Of a stretch of 64,000 nt of DNA, positions 39,666-48,171 are shown in pieces. Every line of letters begins with the position of its first letter. Position 1 is the stretch's first letter. The DNA comes from Pseudonocardia sp. (lineage in GTDB: Bacteria > Actinomycetota > Actinomycetes > Mycobacteriales > Pseudonocardiaceae): assembly GCF_025465255.1 (NCBI RefSeq), contig NZ_JAODNI010000004.1:16183-80182 (forward strand), written 5' to 3'. The notes beneath the pieces were generated by a model. It had not been told where the DNA came from and did no database searches. It saw nothing but the letters and a program-made list of their open reading frames with translations. Position numbers and translations under genes: made by a program.

Positions 39666-41273
39666 TCAGGGTGCGGCCAGCGGGGTGGGAGCCGCCTCGG
39701 CCTCGGGCAGCGGGAGCCGGATGACGACCGGGTCCGGATGCCCCTCGTCCGTCACCGTGACCACGCACTGGAGCCCGGCGACGGCGGCCCGGACGGCCAG
39801 CCGGCCGCCCTCCGGACGCGGCTCGATCCGCTGCTGCACCGTGGCCTTGACGGCGTCGAGCAGCTGCAGCGGCACGATCCGGACCTCCTCGAGCCCCGGC
39901 TCCATGCCCACGCTGAACTCCAGCCGGCGGCCGAAGCGGGCGCCCTCGATGCTGAGGTAGGCGCGGACGGCGTCCAGCTCGTCCGCCAGCGGGATGTCCC
40001 CGGTGTCCGCGCGGTCCGCCGCCCGGCTCAGCTCCGCGAACCCGAGCAGCAGCTCGCGGGCACGCGCGGGGTCCGTGCGGGTGATCGCGGCGATCGTGTT
40101 CAGCGAGTTGTAGACGAAGTGCTGTTCCAGCCGCCGGTTCAGCACCGACGACACCGGGGCCGACGACACAGCGGCCGACGACACCGCGGCCGCCGGCACC
40201 GGGGCCGTCGCCGGCGGGGGTTCGGGACCGGGTTCCGGTTCGGCCTCGGCGGCCGCCGGCGCCATCGCGATCACGTCGTCCGCGACGTCCCACAGGCCCG
40301 GGTCCACCTCGTCCGGCTCGCACAGGCCGCGCCACGCCGGCAGCCGCAGCTGGCCGGTGCGGGTGAGCGCCTGGTACTCGACCTCGGCGACGAGCCGGGG
40401 CGCCACCCAACGGGCGTCCTGGGCGACCCGGTCCGGCAGCCCCTGGCCGAACGGCGTGTCGTCCTGCTGCAGCTCCAGCATCAGCTCCCGGACCGCCCGG
40501 CGCTCGCGGCCGGAGCCGATCCCGACCCGCCCGACGTAGCGCAGCCCGTCGGCGGCGGGCAGGCCGAGGAGCACCGCGCCGACCTTGTCCGGCTTGTGCG
40601 GATCCGCGGGCGTCCACCCGCCCACCACGACCTGGCGGCTGCGCCGCAACGGCACCCGCAGCCACTGCCGGGTGCGGCGTCCGGGCTGGTACGGGGCGTC
40701 GAGCCGCTTGAGGTGCAGCCCGTCCAGGCCGTACTGCTCGGCCGTCTGCATCACGAACTCGGCCTCGTCGGTGTGGAAGGAGGGCGGCACCATGATCGGC
40801 GCGGCGCCCAGCTCCAGGCTCTCCAGCCGCTCCCGCCGGGTGGCGTAGGGCGTCCGGATCAGTGAGCGGCCGTCGTGCCAAAGCAGGTCCGTGACGACGT
40901 AGCCCACCGGCACCCGGCGCATCAGCCCCTCCGACGGGCGGACCGTGGCGGTGCGGCGCATCAGCGGGCGGCGGCTGGGGCGGCCGGCCTCGTCCAGGGC
41001 GACCACCAGCCCGTCGAGGACCATGCCGGTCGACGGCCCGGCGATCCGCTCCCCCAGGACCCGCAGCTCGGGGAAGGAGGCGGTGACGCTGCGCGCGCCG
41101 GAGGACAGCAGCCGGACCCGGCCGGGCCGCACGTAGGCCAGGCAGCGGAAGCCCTCCCACGCGAACTCGACGGCCCAGTCCCCGCCGTCGCCCGAGTCCG
41201 GGAGCTCACCGGCCGCGGGCAGCATCGGGGGGACGACCTCCGGCATCCCGGTGCCCGCCGCGCGCCCCCTCAT
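39666..41273 (-). CDS. Fusion of a catalytically dead ATP-dependent DNA ligase module and a LytS-type histidine-kinase core
   Basis: 535 residues from the ATG at 41273, placed by a leaderless promoter. Residues 11-335 follow the LigC/LigD ligase fold: VPPMLPAAGELP, then a motif I region reading FAWEGFR where active ligases have KWDGxR (Lys to Ala38, Asp to Glu40). Motif III is LDGLVVALDEAGRP (Glu to Leu89), motif IV GLDGLHLKRLDAPYQPGRR (Lys189 kept), motif V WLRVP (Lys to Arg206), and an OB-fold follows. A Pro/Ala/Glu/Ser linker (337-376) leads to a His_kinase (PF06580-like) core: LEQHFVYNSLN (His385), ARELLLGFAELSR, DELDAVRAYLSIEGARFGRR. The following ATPase half lacks a clear N box (QLLDAVKATV) and glycine boxes. 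Probably a regulatory pseudoenzyme, perhaps sensing nucleotide or DNA. Confidence 0.8.
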   Translation of the reverse strand: MRGRAAGTGMPEVVPPMLPAAGELPDSGDGGDWAVEFAWEGFRCLAYVRPGRVRLLSSGARSVTASFPELRVLGERIAGPSTGMVLDGLVVALDEAGRPSRRPLMRRTATVRPSEGLMRRVPVGYVVTDLLWHDGRSLIRTPYATRRERLESLELGAAPIMVPPSFHTDEAEFVMQTAEQYGLDGLHLKRLDAPYQPGRRTRQWLRVPLRRSRQVVVGGWTPADPHKPDKVGAVLLGLPAADGLRYVGRVGIGSGRERRAVRELMLELQQDDTPFGQGLPDRVAQDARWVAPRLVAEVEYQALTRTGQLRLPAWRGLCEPDEVDPGLWDVADDVIAMAPAAAEAEPEPGPEPPPATAPVPAAAVSSAAVSSAPVSSVLNRRLEQHFVYNSLNTIAAITRTDPARARELLLGFAELSRAADRADTGDIPLADELDAVRAYLSIEGARFGRRLEFSVGMEPGLEEVRIVPLQLLDAVKATVQQRIEPRPEGGRLAVRAAVAGLQCVVTVTDEGHPDPVVIRLPLPEAEAAPTPLAAP

Positions 41274-41280
41274 CCGACAC

Positions 41281-41286
41281 ACGGTA
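41281..41286 (-). promoter_or_regulatory. Probable -10 box of the ligase-kinase fusion gene, leaderless
   Basis: On the minus strand TACCGT lies seven bases before the ATG at 41273 with no Shine-Dalgarno sequence, which supports this start over later in-frame ATGs such as 41246. Confidence 0.5.
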
Positions 41287-41413
41287 GTTCGCCGATGGGC
41301 GCCGTCGTCACCTGATCGGCCGTACGGTGCGGCGAACGCGCCCAGCCGCCGGTGCGGTGCGTTGTACGGCGCCTCGCAACCCGTCCGGGGAATCGTGGAC
41401 AATCGGTGGGACC

Positions 41414-43960
41414 ATGACCTCTGCGACCGCCCCGCTGCTCAGCGACCGTCTCCCTCCCGCCGCCGATCCCGACACCCTCGTCGAGACGTTCGCGGACTGG
41501 GCCTTCTCCGAACGCGGCCTGTCGCTCTATCCGGCGCAGGAGGAGGCCCTCCTGGAGATCGCGACCGGGGGGAACGTCATCCTCTCGACGCCCACCGGCT
41601 CCGGGAAGTCACTGGTCGCGATCGCGGCGCACGCGGCGGCGCTCAGCCGCGGGGTCCGCACGTTCTACACCGCCCCCATCAAGGCGCTCGTCAGCGAGAA
41701 GTTCTTCGCCCTGATCGACGTGTTCGGCGCGGACAAGGTCGGCATGCTGACCGGGGACGCGGCGGTCAACGAGGGCGCGCCGATCATCTGCTGCACGGCG
41801 GAGATCCTCGCGAACCTCGCGCTGCGCCAGGGCCGGGGCGCGGACGTCGGCTCGGTCGTCATGGACGAGTTCCACTTCTACGCGGACCCGGACCGTGGCT
41901 GGGCCTGGCAGGTGCCGCTGATCGAGCTGCCGCAGGCACAGTTCCTGCTGATGAGCGCCACGCTCGGGGACACGACGTTCTTCCGGGACGACCTGACCCG
42001 CCGCACCGGGCGTCCGACCGCGGAGATCACCTCGGTGGAACGGCCGGTGCCGCTGCTCTACCAGTACGTGCTGACCCCGCTGCACGAGACGATCACCGAG
42101 CTGCTGCAGACGCAGCAGGCCCCGGTCTACGTCGTGCACTTCACCCAGCAGTCCGCGGTGGAACGGGCGCAGACGCTGATGAGCGTCAACGTCACCTCGA
42201 AGGAGGAGAAGGCGGCGATCGCCGAGCTGATCGGCAAATTCCGCTTCACCGCGGGCTTCGGGAAGACGCTGTCCCGGCTGGTCCGGCACGGGATCGGCGT
42301 GCACCACGCCGGGATGCTGCCCCGCTACCGGCGCCTCGTCGAGACCCTCGCCCAGGCCGGCCTGCTGAAGGTCATCTGCGGGACGGACACCCTCGGCGTC
42401 GGCATCAACGTCCCGATCCGCACCGTGCTGTTCACCGCGCTCGCCAAGTACGACGGCGTGCGCACGCGCTCGTTGAAGGCCCGTGAGTTCCACCAGATCG
42501 CCGGCCGGGCCGGGCGCGCGGGGTACGACACGGTCGGCACCGTCGTCGCCGAGGCGCCGGACCACGAGGTGGAGAACGCCCGGCTGCTCGCGAAGGCGGG
42601 CGACGACCCCAAGAAGCGCCGGCGCGTGGTGCGCAAGCAGCCGCCGGAGGGTTTCGTCGGCTGGTCCGGCACGTCGTTCGAGAAGCTGCAGAGCGCGCAG
42701 CCCGAGCCGCTGACCAGCCACTTCCAGGTCACCCACGCGATGCTGCTGAACGTCATCTCCCGCCCGGGGGACGCGTTCACCGCGATGCGCCACCTGCTCG
42801 AGGACAACCACGAGTCCCGGCCGCGCCAGCGCAAGCACATCCTGCGGGCCATCGCGATCTACCGGGCGCTGCTCGCCGCCGGGATCGTCGAGAAGCTCGA
42901 CGAACCCGACGCCGAGGGCCGCACCGTGCGCGTCGTCGGCGACCTGCAGCTGGACTTCGCGCTCAACCAGCCGCTCTCGCCGTTCGCGCTGGCCGCGATC
43001 GAGCTGCTGGACATGGAGTCCCCCGGCTACGCCCTGGACGTGCTCTCGATCATCGAGGCGACGCTGGACGACCCGCGCCAGATCCTGCACGCGCAGCAGA
43101 ACAAGGCGCGCGGGGAGGCCGTCGCCGCGATGAAGGCGGACGGCATCGAGTACGAGGAGCGCATGGCGCTCCTCGAGGACGTCAGCTACCCCAAGCCGCT
43201 CGACGAGCTGCTCACCGCCGCGCTGGAGACCTACCGGCGGGGCGCGCCGTGGGTGGAGGACGCCCGGCTCTCGCCGAAGTCCGTGGTCCGGGACATGAGC
43301 GAGAAGGCGATGACCTTCCACGAGTACGTCTCGTACTACCAGCTGGCCCGCTCCGAGGGCCTGGTCCTGCGCTACCTCGCGGACGCCTACCGGGCGCTGC
43401 GGCAGACCGTGCCGGAGCACGCGCGCACCGAGGAGCTCACGGACATCATCGAGTGGCTGGGCGAGCTGGTCCGCCAGGTGGACTCCAGCCTGCTCGACGA
43501 GTGGGAGAAGCTCGCCGCCGGCGGCGGGACGGACACCGACGAGATCGCGCCGCCGTCGCTGGACCAGGGGCCGGCCGGTGTCACCGGCAACGTCCGGGCC
43601 TTCCGGGTGCTGGTGCGCAACGCGCTGTTCCGCCGCGTCGAGCTCGCGTCGCTGAACCGCTGGGACCTGCTCGGCGAGCTGGACAAGGACTCCGGCTGGA
43701 ACGCCGACGCCTGGCGCGAGGCGTTCGAGCCCTTCTTCGAGCTGCACGGCTGGGGCGGCATCCAGATCGGCCCGGACGCGCGTGGCCCCAAGCTCATCAC
43801 GATCACCGAGGAGAAGGAGCGCTGGATCGTCCGACAGGTCATCGACGACCCGGCGGGCGACCACGACTGGGCCGTCACCGCGGAGGTCGACCTGGCCGCG
43901 TCGGACGAGGCCGGCGAGGCAGTGGTCTGGGTCACGGGCGTCTCGGACACCATCGGGTGA
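41414..43960 (+). CDS. DUF3516 (Ski2/Mtr4-like) superfamily 2 helicase
   Basis: 848 residues from the ATG at 41414. The helicase core has Walker A STPTGSGKS (Lys65), APIKALVSEK, a DEFH box at 151-154, LMSATLGDT, GVHHAGMLPRYRRLVE and motif VI HQIAGRAGRAGYD. A long C-terminal DUF3516 region (about 425-848) contains SHFQVTHAMLLNVISRPGD and SEKAMTFHEYVSYYQLARSEG. It resembles the RNA helicases of the exosome cofactor group and mycobacterial homologues; substrate unproven. It is divergent from the ligase-kinase fusion with 140 bases between the starts. Confidence 0.92.
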   Translation: MTSATAPLLSDRLPPAADPDTLVETFADWAFSERGLSLYPAQEEALLEIATGGNVILSTPTGSGKSLVAIAAHAAALSRGVRTFYTAPIKALVSEKFFALIDVFGADKVGMLTGDAAVNEGAPIICCTAEILANLALRQGRGADVGSVVMDEFHFYADPDRGWAWQVPLIELPQAQFLLMSATLGDTTFFRDDLTRRTGRPTAEITSVERPVPLLYQYVLTPLHETITELLQTQQAPVYVVHFTQQSAVERAQTLMSVNVTSKEEKAAIAELIGKFRFTAGFGKTLSRLVRHGIGVHHAGMLPRYRRLVETLAQAGLLKVICGTDTLGVGINVPIRTVLFTALAKYDGVRTRSLKAREFHQIAGRAGRAGYDTVGTVVAEAPDHEVENARLLAKAGDDPKKRRRVVRKQPPEGFVGWSGTSFEKLQSAQPEPLTSHFQVTHAMLLNVISRPGDAFTAMRHLLEDNHESRPRQRKHILRAIAIYRALLAAGIVEKLDEPDAEGRTVRVVGDLQLDFALNQPLSPFALAAIELLDMESPGYALDVLSIIEATLDDPRQILHAQQNKARGEAVAAMKADGIEYEERMALLEDVSYPKPLDELLTAALETYRRGAPWVEDARLSPKSVVRDMSEKAMTFHEYVSYYQLARSEGLVLRYLADAYRALRQTVPEHARTEELTDIIEWLGELVRQVDSSLLDEWEKLAAGGGTDTDEIAPPSLDQGPAGVTGNVRAFRVLVRNALFRRVELASLNRWDLLGELDKDSGWNADAWREAFEPFFELHGWGGIQIGPDARGPKLITITEEKERWIVRQVIDDPAGDHDWAVTAEVDLAASDEAGEAVVWVTGVSDTIG

Positions 43961-43998
43961 TCCGCACCCGGTAACGTGGCGCGCCGATCACCGTTCGT

Positions 43999-44015
43999 GC
44001 ACGGTCGAGCCGTGC
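43999..44015. other. Small hairpin between the helicase and DUF574 genes
   Basis: GCACGG (43999-44004) and CCGTGC (44010-44015) close a five-base TCGAG loop, 39 bases after the helicase stop. It may be a weak terminator or leader hairpin for the DUF574 gene. Confidence 0.35.
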
Positions 44016-44060
44016 CGACGGGCGCCGGAGAGACGTCGACCCGCGAGGGAGCAGTTCGGG

Positions 44061-44906
44061 GTGCAGGGCTCGGTGGAGAACGAAGGCCGGACCGGGAACG
44101 ACGGGAGGGCGGACGTGCCCGCGGGGGTCGACCCCACGCAGCCGAGCGTCGCCCGCGTCTACGACTACTACCTGGGTGGATCGCACAACTTCGAGTCGGA
44201 CCGGGTCTTCGCCCAGCGGGTCCTCGCGCAGATGCCCGACCTGGTGTCCGTGGCGCAGGAGAACCGGGCGTTCCTGCGCCGGGCGGTCTCCTACCTCTGC
44301 GCCCAGGGCGTCGACCAGTTCCTGGACCTCGGGTCCGGCATCCCGACCGTCGGCAACGTGCACGAGGTGGTGCACGCGGTGAACCCCGCGGCCACGGTCG
44401 TCTACGTGGACCACGACCCGGTGGCCGTCACCCACAGCACGGAGCTGCTGCGGGACGTCCCCCACGCCGACGTGATCGGCGGGGACCTGCGGGACGTCCG
44501 CGCGATCACCGGTCACCCGCTCGTCCGGGACCGGTTCGACCGCCGGCGCCCGGTGGCGGTCCTGCTGGTGTCGGTGCTGCACTTCGTCGGTGACGACGAC
44601 GGCCCGGCCGACTTCGTGGGCGAGTATCTCGCCGACGCGGCGCGCGGGAGCCATCTCGTGATCAGCCACGCCAGCGACGAGGGACGGCCGGACGCGTCGA
44701 GCGCCCAGGCCGTCTACAACCAGAACCGCTCCCCCAACCGGATGCGGATGCGCACCGGGGCCGAGGTCGAGAAGCTGTTCGGGGACCTGACGCTGCTCGA
44801 TCCGGGCGTCGTGCGGATCCCGCTGTGGCGCCCGGACTCGCCGGACGACGTCCGGCCGGGCGCGGAGCTCTACCCCGGCGTAGCCGGCATGGCGCGGAAG
44901 GACTGA
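44061..44906 (+). CDS. DUF574 SAM-dependent methyltransferase-like protein
   Basis: 281 residues from the GTG at 44061. The family signature VARVYDYYLGGSHNFESDR lies at about residues 31-49. It is followed by SYLCAQGVDQFLDLGSGIPT (SAM-binding glycine loop), VVYVDHDPVAV, LLVSVLHFVGDDDGPADFV and the late NRSPNRMRMRTGAEVEKLFGD (in parts). The Rossmann methyltransferase fold is clear but substrates are unknown; DUF574 paralogues are numerous in Streptomyces and Pseudonocardia. It is 12 bases upstream of the PAS-GGDEF-EAL gene, and the two probably share an mRNA. Confidence 0.88.
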   Translation: MQGSVENEGRTGNDGRADVPAGVDPTQPSVARVYDYYLGGSHNFESDRVFAQRVLAQMPDLVSVAQENRAFLRRAVSYLCAQGVDQFLDLGSGIPTVGNVHEVVHAVNPAATVVYVDHDPVAVTHSTELLRDVPHADVIGGDLRDVRAITGHPLVRDRFDRRRPVAVLLVSVLHFVGDDDGPADFVGEYLADAARGSHLVISHASDEGRPDASSAQAVYNQNRSPNRMRMRTGAEVEKLFGDLTLLDPGVVRIPLWRPDSPDDVRPGAELYPGVAGMARKD

Positions 44907-44918
44907 CGGGGCGGCGCC

Positions 44919-47084
44919 ATGGGCGGGGACCGGGTGGATCCGGCGGCGCTGGCCGCGGACTGGACCACGGCCGTCCTCGGCACGAGCTACGTCTCGATGA
45001 ACCGCCGGGACCTGCGTCGGTACCTGACCGGACTGGCCACCCGGCTCGTCGCGTCGTTCGACGCGCCGGAGTGGGACCGCACGGTCGCCGCGGGCGTCGG
45101 ACGGCTCATGGTCGCGGCGCACTTCACGGACGCGCGGTCCCTGGAGCGGACCCTCGCCGTCGTCGCGGAGCACCTGGCGCCCGCCGGCGCGGACCGCACG
45201 TCCCGCCTCGCCGCCCTGCAGGGCGCGCTCGCCGCCGGGTACGCCGAGGCGCTGCGCGAGCGCACCCTCGCCGAGCAGGAGCGGATCAGCATGGCGGCGT
45301 TCGCCGCCCGGGTCGCCGCCGAGGAGGCCCGCTGGGCGAGCGAGGCGCGCTACCAGGCCGTGTTCGCCGGGGCCGTGATCGGGATCAGCGTCGCCGAGCT
45401 CGACGGGCGCATAGTCCAGGTCAACGAGGCGCTCTGCGCGATGCTCGGGTACGACGCCGGGGAGATCGCGGCCCGGCCGATCTACGAGTTCATGCACCCC
45501 TACGACACCTCTGACAACTGGCGGCAGGTGCGGGAGATGATCGCCGGCACGGTGGACCACCTGCGGATGGAGAAGGCCTACTACCGCAAGGACGGCACCG
45601 AGCTCTGGACGGACCTGGTGGTCTCGCTGATCCGGGACCAGGCCGGGGAACCGCGCTACCTCGTCGCGATGGTCGAGGACATCACCGAGCGGCACCTGCT
45701 CCAGACCCGGCTGCAGCACCAGGCCCTGCACGACCCGCTCACCGGGCTGCCCAACCGCGCGCTGTTCTTCGACCGGCTCGAGGCGGCGCTGGAGGACGAG
45801 TACGGCGTCCCCGGCGTCTGCTACCTCGACCTCGACGGGTTCAAGGCCGTCAACGACACCCTCGGCCACGACGTCGGGGACCAGCTGCTGCGGACGATCG
45901 CGGAACGGCTGCGGGCCGAGCTCGCCCCCGAGGGGCATCTGGTGGCCCGGATGGGCGGGGACGAGTTCGTCGTGCTCGTCGAGGACGCCTCGGACCCGGC
46001 CCACATGCGCCGGGTCGCCGAGCGCGCGCTGGAGACGGTCCGCCGGCCGGTGCGGGTCGAGGGCAACGAGATCCGGGTGTCCGCCAGCATCGGGATCGTC
46101 GGCCGGGACCAGGGCGGGTCCGGCGCCGCGGAGCTGATGAAGGCCGCGGACACCACCCTGTACTGGGCCAAGAACGACGGCCGCTCACGGGTCGCGGAGT
46201 TCGACCGGGACCGCCACCGCACCGACGTCGCCCGCTTCGAGCTGTCGGCCCAGTTGCCGGAGGCGTTGCGGCGCCAGGAGTTCTTCCTGGAGTACCAGCC
46301 GCTGGTACGGCTCTGCGACGGCGTGGCCACCGGGGTAGAGGCGCTGGTGCGCTGGCGCCGGGAGACCGGGGAGCGGCTCGGCCCGGACCGCTTCATCCCG
46401 CTGGCCGAGGAGACCGGGCTGATCGTCGCCCTGGGCCGCTGGGTGCTCACCGAGGCGTGCGGGCAGGCCCGGCGCTGGCACGACGCGCACGGCGGCGAGC
46501 GGCCGTTGATGAGCGTGAACGTCGCGGCACGGCAGGTGCGGGAGCCGGACTTCGTCGACGACGTCCGCGCCGCCCTGGACCGGACCGGCTGGCCCGCGGG
46601 GGCGCTGCAGCTGGAGCTGACCGAGAGCGACGTCATGACCGCCGGGGGCGGGCCGCTGGAGACCCTCGGGGCGCTGGCGGACCTCGGCGTCCGGATCGCG
46701 ATCGACGACTTCGGCACCGGCTACTCGAACCTGGCCTACCTGCGCACGCTGCCGGTCCACGAGCTCAAGCTGGCCGGGCCGTTCGTCACCGGCATCGGGC
46801 CGGGCGGCCGGAACGGCCGTGGCGGCACGGCGGGCACCGAGGCCGTCCTGTCGTCCGTGATCGGGCTCGCCCATACGCTCGGGCTGTCGGTCACCGCGGA
46901 GAACGTGGAGACGGCGGAGCAGCACGGCCGGCTGCGGTCGCTGGGCTGCGACACCGGACAGGGCTGGTTCCTCGCCCCGCCGGCGGGGCCGGCGCGGGTC
47001 GAGCCCCTGCTGGGCCGCCCGCTGCCGAGGCTGCGGCGCAGCCCGGTCCCGGGCGGGGAGCGCCGGCGGCCGGCTACGGGCTGA
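44919..47084 (+). CDS. PAS-GGDEF-EAL cyclic di-GMP synthase/phosphodiesterase
   Basis: 721 residues. An unassigned helical N-terminus (1-140, ending in AAEEARWASEARY) precedes a PAS domain (about 141-257; VFAGAVIGISVAELDGRIVQ (in part), YRKDGTELW, VEDITER). A GGDEF domain (about 265-430) has intact GGDEF at 346-350 and DPLTGLPNR. An EAL domain (about 440-690) has EAL at 474-476, LELTESDVM and IDDFGTGYS. Both catalytic motifs look complete; no RxxD inhibitory site precedes GGDEF. No membrane helices, so cytoplasmic. It resembles the Streptomyces Rmd-type bifunctional enzymes that control development. The end overlaps the convergent glycosyltransferase gene by 11 bases. Confidence 0.93.
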   Translation: MGGDRVDPAALAADWTTAVLGTSYVSMNRRDLRRYLTGLATRLVASFDAPEWDRTVAAGVGRLMVAAHFTDARSLERTLAVVAEHLAPAGADRTSRLAALQGALAAGYAEALRERTLAEQERISMAAFAARVAAEEARWASEARYQAVFAGAVIGISVAELDGRIVQVNEALCAMLGYDAGEIAARPIYEFMHPYDTSDNWRQVREMIAGTVDHLRMEKAYYRKDGTELWTDLVVSLIRDQAGEPRYLVAMVEDITERHLLQTRLQHQALHDPLTGLPNRALFFDRLEAALEDEYGVPGVCYLDLDGFKAVNDTLGHDVGDQLLRTIAERLRAELAPEGHLVARMGGDEFVVLVEDASDPAHMRRVAERALETVRRPVRVEGNEIRVSASIGIVGRDQGGSGAAELMKAADTTLYWAKNDGRSRVAEFDRDRHRTDVARFELSAQLPEALRRQEFFLEYQPLVRLCDGVATGVEALVRWRRETGERLGPDRFIPLAEETGLIVALGRWVLTEACGQARRWHDAHGGERPLMSVNVAARQVREPDFVDDVRAALDRTGWPAGALQLELTESDVMTAGGGPLETLGALADLGVRIAIDDFGTGYSNLAYLRTLPVHELKLAGPFVTGIGPGGRNGRGGTAGTEAVLSSVIGLAHTLGLSVTAENVETAEQHGRLRSLGCDTGQGWFLAPPAGPARVEPLLGRPLPRLRRSPVPGGERRRPATG

Positions 47085-48039
47085 CGACCTCGGTCGCGGC
47101 CGTGCCCGCGTCATGGATCTCCGCCGCCGGGAACCACGGGAACCGCGCCGCGCCCGCGCGGACCTGCACCCCGTAGCTGCGGGCGCCGGTGTGCGGGTCC
47201 GTCACCAGCATCTCGAAGACCGGCCCGGGGACCCCGGCGCGCAACGCGTAGCGGCGCAGTGCCTCGCGGCGCTGCGCGTGCACCACCCGCCGGTCCGACG
47301 AGTGCGAGCCGAGCCGCTTGTGGTGCAGGTAGGTCGCCTCGTTCAGGACGACGAACTGCCGGTCGTCCTCGACGACGCGCAGCAGCATCCGCAGGAACCA
47401 GTCGACCAGCGGGGTGTGGGTGAACTCCGGGTCGAACCGGCCCGACGCCTCGAACAGCCGCCGCGAGACGAGCCCGCCGTGCATCGGGAACACCGTCCGC
47501 GCGAGCGGGTCCTCGCTGGTCCCGTAGGCGGTCCGCCAGGTCTCCAGGTACGGCAGGTTCCAGTGCCGGCGCGGCATCCCGTAGCCCTGGCCGGCCCCGC
47601 CGCGCGGGTGCGCGATGTCGCACTGCCCGATCACGAACTCGACGTCGTCGTGGCCGGTGGTGGCGCCCACCAGGCGCTCGACGGCTTCGGCCGGGAGCTC
47701 GTCGTCGCCGTCGAGCCACAGGAGCCAGCGCGCGGACGTCGCGTCCGCCCCGGCGTTGCGCGCGGCGGCGATCCCGCGGGAGAACTCCCAGCGGTGCGGG
47801 TGCACCGTGCGCTCCCCCGCGGACTCCCGGCCGTCCATCCACTGGCCCGCGAAGCGGTAGTCGTAGGTGGCCGAACCGTCGTCCCAGAGGACGAGCTCGA
47901 TCGGGCCGCGGTAGGTCTGACCGTGCACGCTGGCGACGGCCCGGCACACCAGCACCGGGTCCATGTCCCGCACCGGCATCACGACGGCGACCCGCGGCGG
48001 GCCGTCGTCCCGCCCGAACTCCTGGAGGGAGTCGTCCAC
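47074..48039 (-). CDS. Family 2 glycosyltransferase
   Basis: 321 residues from the GTG at 48039. GT-A fold features are VAVVMPVRDMDPVLVCRAVASV (in part), ELVLWDDGS, GIAAARNAGADAT and the metal-binding LLWLDGDDELP. A later acceptor region is YGMPRRHWNLPYLETWR and FDPEFTHTPLVDWFLRMLL. It has no membrane helices, so it acts in the cytoplasm on a nucleotide-sugar donor. Acceptor unknown; there is no surface-polysaccharide cluster around it. It is alone on its strand between the c-di-GMP gene and an acyl-CoA dehydrogenase. Confidence 0.85.
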   Translation of the reverse strand: MDDSLQEFGRDDGPPRVAVVMPVRDMDPVLVCRAVASVHGQTYRGPIELVLWDDGSATYDYRFAGQWMDGRESAGERTVHPHRWEFSRGIAAARNAGADATSARWLLWLDGDDELPAEAVERLVGATTGHDDVEFVIGQCDIAHPRGGAGQGYGMPRRHWNLPYLETWRTAYGTSEDPLARTVFPMHGGLVSRRLFEASGRFDPEFTHTPLVDWFLRMLLRVVEDDRQFVVLNEATYLHHKRLGSHSSDRRVVHAQRREALRRYALRAGVPGPVFEMLVTDPHTGARSYGVQVRAGAARFPWFPAAEIHDAGTAATEVVSP

Positions 48040-48171
48040 GTGTCCACCACCGTTCCGTCGCGCCGCCTTTCCCCGGACAACGAGGCGCGCGGCGGACGGA
48101 CGTGACCCGATCGGGCGAACGTCGGCCGGACCGGGCGCGCACACGTGACATCCCGGGGCGCGCCGTATAAA

